Positions 6,962 to 13,448 of a DNA stretch of 22,086 nucleotides are shown piece after piece. The DNA lies in NCBI GenBank assembly GCA_051888795.1, contig JBJFCD010000029.1, positions 1 through 22,086 on the forward strand, read 5' to 3'. The translations under genes were made by a program, and so were the position numbers. Below the pieces are notes generated by a model. The model did no database searches, had not been told where the DNA came from, and worked only from the letters and a program-made list of their open reading frames with translations. How positions within the stretch are numbered: the stretch's first letter is position 1; each line of letters opens with the position of its first letter. The DNA is from MD308 sp051888795. GTDB taxonomy: Bacteria > Bacillota > Clostridia > Lachnospirales > Lachnospiraceae.

Positions 6962-7277
6962 GAGCGTAAGCTAGCAATCTGTTTTCTAGTTTACTGTTTT
7001 CTTTTGCGATTTTAACAAGAGCGTACAACTCTGGGTTTTCTGAAGAGGAGACTACTACATAATCAGGCTCCATTCTATCAGAAATCCCATATAAAAAATC
7101 GATGTTACAATTAAATTTTTGTGCAATGTAACATACAGACTGATGTGAAGGCTCGCGCTCTCCTTTTTCATAACGGCCGTAAGCCATAGCTGATATATTG
7201 AGACGACGTGCTGCTTCGGCTTTGTTTATATTCAAAGATGTTCTAAGTTGTACTAGTCTTTCGGGACAGAAATGCAT
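6939..7277 (-). CDS. XRE-family regulator, paralogue of 15080-15409
   Basis: The 112-residue protein has a Cro/CI helix-turn-helix at about residues 5-62 (ERLVQLRTSLNINKAEAARRLNISAMAYGRYEKGEREPS). A short conserved tail follows (SSSENPELYALVKIAKENSKLENRLLAYAQKL). The same two blocks appear in the protein at 15080-15409, so the two are paralogues. ATG at 7277 is preferred over TTG 7295 because GAAGAGG lies at suitable distance. Like its paralogue it sits next to a HigB/HigA-like module, here convergent with it. It may act as an additional regulator of toxin-antitoxin expression, by inference from shared context and shared operator DNA. Confidence 0.85.
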   Translation of the reverse strand: MHFCPERLVQLRTSLNINKAEAARRLNISAMAYGRYEKGEREPSHQSVCYIAQKFNCNIDFLYGISDRMEPDYVVVSSSENPELYALVKIAKENSKLENRLLAYAQKLIRKD

Positions 7278-7295
7278 TGTATTTTTCCTCTTCAA

Positions 7296-7320
7296 AACAA
7301 TTGTTAATTACAGTAATTAT
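7296..7320 (-). promoter_or_regulatory. promoter/operator of the minus-strand XRE gene
   Basis: On the minus strand TATAAT (7315-7320) serves as a -10 box. Overlapping it is the palindrome TAATTA-CAG-TAATTA (7305-7319), next to a second palindrome AACAATTGTT (7296-7305). The arrangement suggests autorepression. A -35 box is not obvious. Confidence 0.45.
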
Positions 7321-7542
7321 AGAAAATAATCAAAGGATATTATAATGTACTTAGAATAGTTCCGCAAGAAAAGGAAAAGCAGTTGTAAAAAGAATAAAGC
7401 TTATAGCACTTTTTCAGAGTAATACCGAAAGGCTTTTGCATTATAGTCGCAACTGCCGGTTGCAAAAAAGAACTTTGAAATTGGTGGTAAATAAGATTGC
7501 TATTCTATAGAATAAAATCGATAAATGCAGGAGGTGGCAAGA
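7321..7542. other. intergenic gap with a candidate operator palindrome
   Basis: No gene is supported in this stretch. It holds a small hairpin, GCAAC-TGCCG-GTTGC (7449-7463), and a perfect 14-bp palindrome, TATTCTATAGAATA (7501-7514), 15 bases upstream of the AGGAGGT ribosome site of the next XRE gene. The palindrome is a candidate autoregulatory site. TTGAAA at 7475-7480 might be a -35 box but the spacing to a -10 box is poor. Confidence 0.4.
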
Positions 7543-8160
7543 ATGAAGTTATCCGAGAAGATTGCAGAACTAAGAAAAGCAAATGGAATGACGCAAGAAG
7601 AACTTGCGTCAATATGTAATGTGAGCAGGCAGTCGGTGTCGAAATGGGAGGCAGATATTGCGCTGCCGGAGACGGAAAAGCTTTTGATATTAGGGGAGAC
7701 TTTTCATGTATCTTTGGATGTACTATTAAAGGATGAATTGACATTGAGTGAGATTAAGGAAGTACATTGTTGTGGAAATAGCGCGATTCAAGGGAAAAGG
7801 CAGGAGGTATATGAGGGCGTATTGATTAAAGAAAGTGTAACGGATGATACCATTATTGACTTCCTGAATGTTCATAAAGTTGAATTGTGGAATACCGGAG
7901 GGAAACCGAAATATTGGACGGTATTGTTTTTTACGAGTGATAAAAAGGATTTCCCGGAGCAGGTAGCGAAGGTAATGATATCTGATCCGGATAATGGAGG
8001 AAATTGGTTTGTTGATTTTAAAACAGACAATGAGAAGTATATAGTATTTAAAGATAAGATTCTAAAATATCAGATCGGGAATCAGAAAGAAAAAGAGTTT
8101 GTGTGTGCGGAATGCAGAAAAATGGGCATTTCAGATGAGCAAATGAATTGGTCAGAATAG
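7543..8160 (+). CDS. XRE regulator with unrecognised C-terminal domain
   Basis: The 205-residue protein opens with a Cro/CI-type helix-turn-helix (residues about 1-62: LSEKIAELRKANGMTQEELASICNVSRQSVSKWE, then the LDVLLKDE tail common in Clostridia). The remaining 140 residues form a beta-rich domain that I do not recognise, with YWTVLFFTSDKKDFPEQVAKVM and NGGNWFVDFKTDNEKYIVFKDKILKYQIG. A cysteine pair (CAEC) lies near the end. The domain could sense a ligand or bind a partner. ATG 7543 is chosen because AGGAGGT (7529-7535) lies 7 bases upstream; the in-frame ATG 7525 precedes that site. A strong terminator follows. Confidence 0.87.
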   Translation: MKLSEKIAELRKANGMTQEELASICNVSRQSVSKWEADIALPETEKLLILGETFHVSLDVLLKDELTLSEIKEVHCCGNSAIQGKRQEVYEGVLIKESVTDDTIIDFLNVHKVELWNTGGKPKYWTVLFFTSDKKDFPEQVAKVMISDPDNGGNWFVDFKTDNEKYIVFKDKILKYQIGNQKEKEFVCAECRKMGISDEQMNWSE

Positions 8161-8169
8161 GAATAAAAA

Positions 8170-8221
8170 AGATCTTTTCGGCGTCCTCTAAAAAAGGACC
8201 GAAAAGGTCTTTTTTTATTTT
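8170..8221 (+). terminator. Rho-independent terminator after the XRE gene
   Basis: AGATCTTTTCGG (8170-8181) pairs with CCGAAAAGGTCT (8199-8210), continuing with TCCT/AGGA after a two-base bulge. A T7-A-T5 tract follows. Confidence 0.92.
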
Positions 8222-8254
8222 TCTGCTCTCTTTGATAAATTAATAGTTCGGAAA

Positions 8255-8293
8255 CATTTCTCTAGCATTTCTTAAACAAAACATCGATAGAAT
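8255..8293 (+). promoter_or_regulatory. candidate promoter with direct repeats, zinc-ribbon gene
   Basis: CATTTCT is repeated 11 bp apart (8255-8261 and 8266-8272) in the place of a -35 box. TAGAAT (8288-8293) could be the -10 box. Direct repeats one helical turn apart are the usual binding form of OmpR-family regulators, and such a system is encoded nearby at 11146-12887. The link is speculative. Confidence 0.35.
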
Positions 8294-8322
8294 CACACCA
8301 TCAAATACAGGAGGTGAATTCA

Positions 8323-8670
8323 ATGGATTTTACAGGTACAGTAAATGCCGGAATGGCAAAATTTGCAAAGAGCATGAAAGATGGTGTGGATAATTGTAAG
8401 GTGGATGGCAAGATTGCAGAACAGCAGAAGAAGATTAAGGAGTTAACAAGAGAAATCGGAAACCTGGCCGTAGTCAGATTGGAAGCAGGGGACGAGATGT
8501 GCCCTGAGATTATGGAAAGGTATACTGCCATAAAGGAAGCAAAAGAAACAATCCTGACGCTGAAAAAGGAGAAACGAAGAACAACAGTTGTGTGTCCAAA
8601 TTGCGGTTCAAAAACATCGGCAGGCATGAAATATTGCGGAGTGTGTGGTTCAGGTCTGGAAGAAGCGTAA
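8323..8670 (+). CDS. coiled-coil protein with C-terminal zinc ribbon
   Basis: The 115-residue protein has a helical N-terminal half with a strongly charged predicted coiled coil (residues about 28-88, GKIAEQQKKIKELTREIG onward). A four-cysteine zinc ribbon closes it (C91-x2-C94 ... C105-x2-C108: VCPNCGSKTSAGMKYCGVCG). Zinc ribbons of this type are found in many clostridial envelope- or stress-linked small proteins; no enzymatic role is visible. AGGAGGTG (8309-8316) is 6-7 bases before ATG 8323, so GTG 8314, inside that site, is rejected. No terminator separates it clearly from the next small genes. Confidence 0.8.
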   Translation: MDFTGTVNAGMAKFAKSMKDGVDNCKVDGKIAEQQKKIKELTREIGNLAVVRLEAGDEMCPEIMERYTAIKEAKETILTLKKEKRRTTVVCPNCGSKTSAGMKYCGVCGSGLEEA

Positions 8671-8778
8671 GTTTTAAAAGAAATGAAAATATTAATAAAA
8701 CAGAAACATTTTTTAAAAAACTTACAAACAATTAGCAGGTAAGATCAAAGCATAAAAACAAGCAAAGGAAGAATTACA
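8671..8778. other. short gap, no gene seen
   Basis: AT-rich spacer between the zinc-ribbon gene and the repeat-protein gene. GAAACATTT occurs here as it does before the zinc-ribbon gene. AAGGAAG before the ATG at 8779 is the ribosome site. No terminator and no clear promoter were seen. Confidence 0.4.
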
Positions 8779-8997
8779 ATGTCAAAATTAGTAGAGGCAA
8801 ATGAAAAAATTGCAGAGGCCGTAGTGGGCGGCTACAAGAAAATCGAGAATGGTGTGGTAGCGGGCTACCAGAAGATTGAAAAGGGTGCTGTTGATGGTTT
8901 TAACAAGGTAACGGATAAGTGTGTGGAAAAGCTCTTTGCAAAAGAGGGCGAAACTGTCGAAGAGGCTAAGAAAAGACTTTCAAGGGAAAACGAGTAA
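8779..8997 (+). CDS. small protein of 11-residue amphipathic repeats
   Basis: The 72-residue protein contains four successive 11-residue units at residues 4-47: LVEANEKIAEA, VVGGYKKIENG, VVAGYQKIEKG and AVDGFNKVTDK. The pattern is hydrophobic-V-x-small-aromatic-x-K-I/V-x-x-G. A charged tail follows (EGETVEEAKKRLSRENE). Eleven-residue periodicity with lysine-rich amphipathic faces is what lipid-binding helices of synuclein and LEA proteins show. A membrane-surface role is therefore a reasonable inference, in keeping with cardiolipin synthase encoded two genes on. There is no signal peptide or membrane helix. AAGGAAG lies 8 bases before the ATG. Confidence 0.75.
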   Translation: MSKLVEANEKIAEAVVGGYKKIENGVVAGYQKIEKGAVDGFNKVTDKCVEKLFAKEGETVEEAKKRLSRENE

Positions 8998-9028
8998 CAT
9001 ACGTATTTATAAAATGGAGGAAACTACT

Positions 9029-9397
9029 ATGAACAGAAACGATCAGGAATTTCTTGTACAAAAAATCCGTACTCAGTACACAGAAAAGGAGCATACACAG
9101 ATTGACGCATTAAAGGAGTTGGATGCGAAGGTTAAGCGCCCTGCAAATGTATTTGCCTACATATTCGGAGGAATTAGTGCAATTATTATGGGCAGTGGCA
9201 TGAGCCTTATTATGACAGACATCGGTTCTACCATCGGTGTGGAAGATGCAATGGCGCCGGGTGTTATTATCGGAATTGTGGGCATGCTGATGGCAATTAT
9301 AAACTATCCGATTCATAAAGGTATTCTTACTTCCCGCAAGAAGAAGTATGCAGACCAGATCATGAAGCTCAGCGATGAGATTATGGGAGATAACTAA
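9029..9397 (+). CDS. two-helix membrane protein, paralogue of 12908-13312
   Basis: The 122-residue protein has a charged N-terminal helix (residues 5-38), then two membrane segments (about 45-66 and 78-96). The intervening GSGMSLIMTDIGSTIG resembles GTGMSLAMTNLGELLG in the protein at 12908-13312. The C-terminal helix is charged (RKKKYADQIMKLSDEIM). I know this as a small conserved membrane protein of Lachnospiraceae, sometimes labelled dihydropteridine reductase without good reason; its role is unknown. TGGAGG (9015-9020) is 8 bases before ATG 9029. It follows the repeat protein gene by 31 bases, so co-transcription is likely. Confidence 0.8.
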   Translation: MNRNDQEFLVQKIRTQYTEKEHTQIDALKELDAKVKRPANVFAYIFGGISAIIMGSGMSLIMTDIGSTIGVEDAMAPGVIIGIVGMLMAIINYPIHKGILTSRKKKYADQIMKLSDEIMGDN

Positions 9398-9402
9398 AAA
9401 TT

Positions 9403-9430
9403 CAGCGAGGCATCTGAAGGTGTCTCGCTG
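9403..9430 (+). terminator. hairpin between membrane-protein gene and cls (weak terminator or attenuator)
   Basis: A 12-bp stem with two G-T pairs, CAGCGAGGCATC (9403-9414) with GGTGTCTCGCTG (9419-9430), and a GAA-type tetraloop. The downstream TTGTCAGCTTTGAG lacks a proper T run, so termination would be weak. Partial read-through into cls is possible. Confidence 0.5.
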
Positions 9431-9452
9431 TTGTCAGCTTTGAGAGGGGTAT

Positions 9453-11018
9453 ATGAAAAAAACAATCACTTATGACGTACAGGAAAAAACGGTTCAGCGC
9501 GAGATTGACTACATTCCGGTAAGGTACATCGTCGCAGTAGGTATTACATTGCTGGAAGTCCTTGCTGTTATCGGCATTGTTGTGGCGTTGTGCTACTATG
9601 TGCCATATTTTTATGTGGCGGCGTGGTTAACGGAAATCTTCTGCGTGATCCACATTATTGCTTCGGATGATAATCCGGATTATAAAATTCCATGGCTTCT
9701 GGTGGTGCTGATTATTCCTTTGGCCGGATTTATGCTGTATTTTCTGTTCTATTCCAGAATGCTGAAAAAGAAGTTTATCAAGCGCTTGAATGTGCTTAAA
9801 GGTCATACCTATGAGCAGGATGACAAGCCCTTAATGCATGAACTGCAAAAAGAAAATCTCATTGCGGCGGCACAGGCAAACATGCTCTGCAATATTGCAG
9901 ATACGCATATATTTACCAATACAAAGCAGGAATATTTTCCTCTGGGAGAAAAGATGTTTCAGCGTATTCTGATAGATTTGCAATCGGCAGAAAAATTTAT
10001 TTATATGGAGTATTTTCTTATTGAGGAGGGAAAGTTCTGGAATTCCATATTGGAGATTTTGAAGGAAAAAGCCTCAGCCGGAGTGGAAGTGAAGGTCCTG
10101 TATGATGACATCGGATGTATGATGACACTGCCGGGAGATTACCACAAAACATTGAAGGGATACGGTATTGAGGCAACGCCGTTTTCAAGATTGAGAGGCA
10201 ATGCGGACAGCGAATTCAATAACCGCAGTCACCGTAAAATTACCGTGATTGATGGTAAAATTGGCTATACCGGAGGCGTAAATATCGCGGATGAATATAT
10301 CAATGAGGTTGTTAAATTCGGTCATTGGAAAGATATTGCAATCCGACTGGAAGGCGAGGCGGTATGGGAACTGACAAAGCTGTTTCTTGTTGACTTTGGC
10401 ATCAATGTGAGAAAATTACCGAAAATCAGAGAGGATCTGTATCCAAAGCAGCCGGGCATTTCTGAGTCGGGATATGTCATCCCGTTTGGAGATGGCCCGC
10501 ATCCGATTTATGAGCGTAGAGTTGGAAAAAGCGTCATCGGAACTATGCTTTCCGGTGCTACCGGATACGCATGGATGACCTCCCCTTATCTTATTATCGA
10601 CAATGACCTATGTACGGATTTTGAAAATGTTGCACTTCGCGGTGTGGATGTAAGAGTTATGGTGCCTCATATTCCTGATAAGAAATTGATATTTTCCATG
10701 ACCAGGAGCTTTTATCCCCGATTGATGAAGGCGGGGGTAAAGATATATGAGTATGAGCCGGGCTTTATTCATGCAAAGAGTTATCTTGTGGATGATGATT
10801 ATGCAATGATCGGAACCATCAATCTGGATTACCGGAGTCTGGTACACCATTTTGAGGATGGGGTCTGGATGTACAAATGTGAGGCTATAAAATCCCTGAA
10901 AGCAGATATGGAGAATACTCTGAAAAAATGTATAGAAGTTACACCGGAAATGCTTAAAGGGAATCTACTGCAGCGGTTTATCTGTGCGGTGGTAAGAATC
11001 CTTGCGCCTATGCTGTAA
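9453..11018 (+). CDS. cls: cardiolipin synthase (phospholipase D superfamily)
   Basis: The 521-residue protein joins two phosphatidylglycerol molecules to cardiolipin and glycerol at the cytoplasmic membrane. Two hydrophobic segments lie near the N-terminus (about residues 28-52 and 54-98), as in bacterial Cls. Both catalytic HxKxxxxD motifs are intact: HRKITVID starting at H260 and HAKSYLVD starting at H440. Each is followed by the family's glycine/asparagine stretch (YTGGVNIADEY and IGTINLDYRS). Length is standard. GAGAGG upstream of the ATG is the ribosome site. Its place between envelope-type small proteins and a two-component system suggests membrane-stress adaptation. Confidence 0.95.
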   Translation: MKKTITYDVQEKTVQREIDYIPVRYIVAVGITLLEVLAVIGIVVALCYYVPYFYVAAWLTEIFCVIHIIASDDNPDYKIPWLLVVLIIPLAGFMLYFLFYSRMLKKKFIKRLNVLKGHTYEQDDKPLMHELQKENLIAAAQANMLCNIADTHIFTNTKQEYFPLGEKMFQRILIDLQSAEKFIYMEYFLIEEGKFWNSILEILKEKASAGVEVKVLYDDIGCMMTLPGDYHKTLKGYGIEATPFSRLRGNADSEFNNRSHRKITVIDGKIGYTGGVNIADEYINEVVKFGHWKDIAIRLEGEAVWELTKLFLVDFGINVRKLPKIREDLYPKQPGISESGYVIPFGDGPHPIYERRVGKSVIGTMLSGATGYAWMTSPYLIIDNDLCTDFENVALRGVDVRVMVPHIPDKKLIFSMTRSFYPRLMKAGVKIYEYEPGFIHAKSYLVDDDYAMIGTINLDYRSLVHHFEDGVWMYKCEAIKSLKADMENTLKKCIEVTPEMLKGNLLQRFICAVVRILAPML

Positions 11019-11145
11019 AAGGAACTGTTTTATAAGGACAACGCAAATCTCAAAAAATAATTTTCATAAATGCAAAAACAGAAACAAAACTTTAACATTT
11101 CCATGATATGATAATTACGGATATAGATTATGTGGAGGTACTGCG
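11019..11145. other. gap upstream of the two-component operon
   Basis: No gene. CTTTAACATTTCC followed by GATATGATAAT (about 11090-11114) may hold a regulator-dependent promoter, but no good -35/-10 pair with normal spacing is present. No terminator of cls is visible either, so cls read-through into the regulator genes is possible. TGGAGGT is the ribosome site of the next gene. Confidence 0.35.
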
Positions 11146-11817
11146 ATGTTTCAGATATTAGTGGTGGAGGATGATAAGGAGCTTAATAAAACAGTATGTT
11201 CCTTTTTAAATCAGAGTGGATATGAAGCAACCGGGTGCTTAAATGCCACCGATGCTTATGATGCATTGGAGGAGCGTATGTTTGACCTGATCGTCTCGGA
11301 TATTATGATGCCGGGAATCGATGGGTATGAATTTGCAAGCAGCGTTCGGGAGTTGAATGAGGATATTCCGATTCTTTTTATGACGGCTCGTGATGATATT
11401 GCTTCAAAGCAGCGGGGGTTCCGTATCGGCGTGGATGACTATATGGTAAAACCTATTGATTTGGATGAGCTGTTCCTGCGAATCGGAGCGCTTCTTCGCC
11501 GGGCAAAGATTGCAGCAAACCGGAAGCTGGAAATTGGGAGCTTTGTGATGGATGCCGATGAGCATACCGCATATCTCGGAGAGGAAGAAATTCCCATGAC
11601 TAACCGGGAATTTTCTATTCTTTACAAATTGTTGTCTTATCCGAAAAAAACATTTACAAGAACTCAGCTTATGGATGAGTTCTGGGATGCAGATACGCAG
11701 ACCACACCGAGAGCGGTGGATGTTTATATGACGAAGCTTCGGGGGAAGCTGTCCGATTGTGATGATTTCGAAATTGTAACTGTTCATGGACTTGGATACA
11801 AGGCGGTGTTGAAATGA
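11146..11817 (+). CDS. OmpR/VanR-type response regulator
   Basis: The 223-residue protein has a receiver domain (residues 1-118) with the acidic pair E8-D9-D10, phosphorylated aspartate D52 (VSDIMMPGIDG), conserved T80 and K102 (MVKPID). A winged-helix DNA-binding domain follows (about 125-222, MTNREFSILYKLLSYPKKTFTRTQLMDEFW ... RAVDVYMTKLRGKL ... VHGLGYKAVL). It is of the OmpR family, closest in look to VanR-like regulators of envelope stress. GGAGGT lies 8 bases before the ATG. Its last four bases overlap the kinase start (ATGA), so translation is coupled. Targets are unknown; neighbours suggest envelope genes. Confidence 0.94.
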   Translation: MFQILVVEDDKELNKTVCSFLNQSGYEATGCLNATDAYDALEERMFDLIVSDIMMPGIDGYEFASSVRELNEDIPILFMTARDDIASKQRGFRIGVDDYMVKPIDLDELFLRIGALLRRAKIAANRKLEIGSFVMDADEHTAYLGEEEIPMTNREFSILYKLLSYPKKTFTRTQLMDEFWDADTQTTPRAVDVYMTKLRGKLSDCDDFEIVTVHGLGYKAVLK

Positions 11818-12887
11818 AAACAAATACCATGTGGAATAAAGTACTCCGGGGAATATACCGATATTTGCTCTTTTTCCTTTTGATTGCTTTTCTTGTTACC
11901 TGCTCAACCATGCTGTTTGCAACCATCTTATCGAATACGTTGGAATTGCAGCTCGATAGTGGCAATCTCAATCTGGCTGCAAAGATGACCTTTGCGAATG
12001 TGATTTTGCTAAGTATTCTGCTGACCATAATGGATGCAGTTCGCAGGAAGCTGACGACAGACAAGGTTACCAGGCACATTGCAGAGGCGGCGAAGAAGGT
12101 TGTAGAAGGGGACTTCAGTGTACGGATTTCCCCGGTAAATCAGCTTGGGATTGATGAGAAATACAATGAGATCATTGATTGCTTCAATACGATGGCGGAA
12201 GAACTGGCAGGCGTGGAAACACTTCGCACAGACTTTATTGCGAATGTATCACATGAAATGAAAACGCCGCTTGCAATCCTGCAGAATTACGGAACGCTTT
12301 TGCAGGCGCCGGATATCGATGAAAAAAAGCGAATGGAGTATGCCAAGGGCGTTACGGATGCTTCACGCAGACTTTCCGATATGATGACCAATATTTTAAA
12401 GCTGAATCGTCTGGAAAAACAGCAGATCTACCCGAAAACGGAGGAATATGATCTGGGGGAGCAGCTTTGCGAATGTCTGTTAGGCTATGAAAGCGTATGG
12501 GAACAGAAGAACATCGAAATCGAAACCGAGATTGCGGAAGACGTAAAAGTAAATACGGATGGAGAACTTTTGGCTCTTGTGTGGAATAATCTTTTTTCGA
12601 ATGCTTTTAAGTTTACTTCGGAGGGAGGTAAGGTATCGGTTGTGCTAAAGGCTACCGAGCACCATGCCATTGTGGAAGTAAAAGACACCGGCTGCGGTAT
12701 GTCCCCGGAGGTTGGAGCCCATATTTTTGAAAAATTTTATCAGGGGGATACTTCCCACGCCACTCAGGGAAACGGTCTGGGACTTGCGCTGGTAAAACGT
12801 GTAGTAGATATTCTGCATGGGGAAATAAGTGTGGAAAGCTCCCTGGGAAAAGGAAGTACCTTTACAGTAAAGTTCCGGAGGATTTGA
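11814..12887 (+). CDS. sensor histidine kinase of the two-component pair
   Basis: The 357-residue kinase has two N-terminal membrane segments (about residues 15-40 and 58-76) with a very short extracellular loop. Next come a HAMP linker (77-131), a dimerisation domain with phosphorylated histidine H147 (FIANVSHEMKTPLAIL), and an ATPase domain with N box (WNNLFSNAFKF), G1 (DTGCGM) and G2 (GNGLGLAL). The short outer loop puts it with intramembrane-sensing kinases, which react to membrane state or to a partner protein rather than to a soluble ligand. It is translationally coupled to the response regulator, and the next membrane-protein gene follows after 20 bases. Confidence 0.94.
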   Translation: MKTNTMWNKVLRGIYRYLLFFLLIAFLVTCSTMLFATILSNTLELQLDSGNLNLAAKMTFANVILLSILLTIMDAVRRKLTTDKVTRHIAEAAKKVVEGDFSVRISPVNQLGIDEKYNEIIDCFNTMAEELAGVETLRTDFIANVSHEMKTPLAILQNYGTLLQAPDIDEKKRMEYAKGVTDASRRLSDMMTNILKLNRLEKQQIYPKTEEYDLGEQLCECLLGYESVWEQKNIEIETEIAEDVKVNTDGELLALVWNNLFSNAFKFTSEGGKVSVVLKATEHHAIVEVKDTGCGMSPEVGAHIFEKFYQGDTSHATQGNGLGLALVKRVVDILHGEISVESSLGKGSTFTVKFRRI

Positions 12888-12907
12888 AATGAAAGGAGTA
12901 GTTTTCT

Positions 12908-13312
12908 ATGGAAAGTCAAAGTGAAAAGAATGGTTTTCGTTTTACTTACTCTGCGAAGGAGCAGGAGGAACTGAAAAGAATTCGTCAAAAATATCAACCC
13001 CAGGAAGAAGATAAAATGACCAGATTGCGCAAGCTGGATGCAGGGGTTACACAAAAAGCCACCTGGATTTCGCTGGCAATCGGTATCATCGGTGCATTGG
13101 TTATGGGAACCGGAATGAGCCTTGCAATGACGAACCTGGGGGAGCTGCTGGGATTACAGGGGACACTGGGAATGGTGATCGGTGTGATCATAGGTATCGT
13201 TGGAATTGTTTTTGTGTGTCTTGCCTATCCGGTTTACCATTGTGTCATAAAAAAGGAACGGGAAAAGATTGCGCCGGAGGTTCTCCAGCTTACGGAGGAA
13301 CTGATGAAATAG
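12908..13312 (+). CDS. two-helix membrane protein, paralogue of 9029-9397
   Basis: The 134-residue protein has a charged N-terminal part (SAKEQEELKRIRQKYQPQ and EEDKMTRLRKLDAGV), two membrane segments (about residues 54-76 and 84-108), and a charged C-terminal helix (EREKIAPEVLQLTEELMK). The order of blocks and the GTGMSLAMTNLGELLG core match the protein at 9029-9397. AAAGGAG lies 10 bases before the ATG. Being directly behind the kinase gene it is probably part of that operon and may modulate the kinase in the membrane; this is inference from position only. Confidence 0.82.
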   Translation: MESQSEKNGFRFTYSAKEQEELKRIRQKYQPQEEDKMTRLRKLDAGVTQKATWISLAIGIIGALVMGTGMSLAMTNLGELLGLQGTLGMVIGVIIGIVGIVFVCLAYPVYHCVIKKEREKIAPEVLQLTEELMK

Positions 13313-13334
13313 GAAAGAAAATTACGGCATTTGA

Positions 13335-13362
13335 TTGACATAAACAAGAAATGTGGTACAAT
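13335..13362 (+). promoter_or_regulatory. promoter upstream of the TPR-GGDEF gene
   Basis: A perfect TTGACA (13335-13340) and TACAAT (13357-13362) are 16 bp apart. Transcription would start near 13369, about 80 bases before the preferred ATG. Confidence 0.75.
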
Positions 13363-13394
13363 AGTACTACATAAGTCGAAGTTGTTTTTATTCC

Positions 13395-13432
13395 AAAGGA
13401 GGGACACCAAAGGTGTTTCCTCTTTTTTTTTT
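13395..13432 (+). terminator. terminator-like leader hairpin before the TPR-GGDEF gene (candidate attenuator)
   Basis: GGGACACC (13401-13408) pairs with GGTGTTTC (13412-13419) around an AAA loop, with two G-T pairs. GG (13398-13399) can extend the stem past a bulged A. Ten T follow (13423-13432). The 5' arm contains AAAGGAGG (13395-13402), so the hairpin would also hide a ribosome site. It lies between the promoter and the gene, the usual place for attenuation. No known riboswitch was recognised in the short leader. Confidence 0.55.
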
Positions 13433-13448
13433 AAGAAATGAGGCTCAC

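Noticed and set aside
6145..7330. Mobile-element borders around the toxin-antitoxin modules
   Set aside because: No transposase, integrase or flanking direct repeats were found; the shared 56 bp is a regulatory segment, not an obvious element end.
11404..12079. Long minus-strand frames opposite the response regulator and kinase
   Set aside because: Antisense to conserved two-component genes, no ribosome sites, no recognisable domains.
13369..13448. Leader before the TPR-GGDEF gene as a c-di-GMP riboswitch
   Set aside because: The leader is only about 80 bases with a single hairpin and none of the GEMM-type paired stems with tetraloop and receptor.
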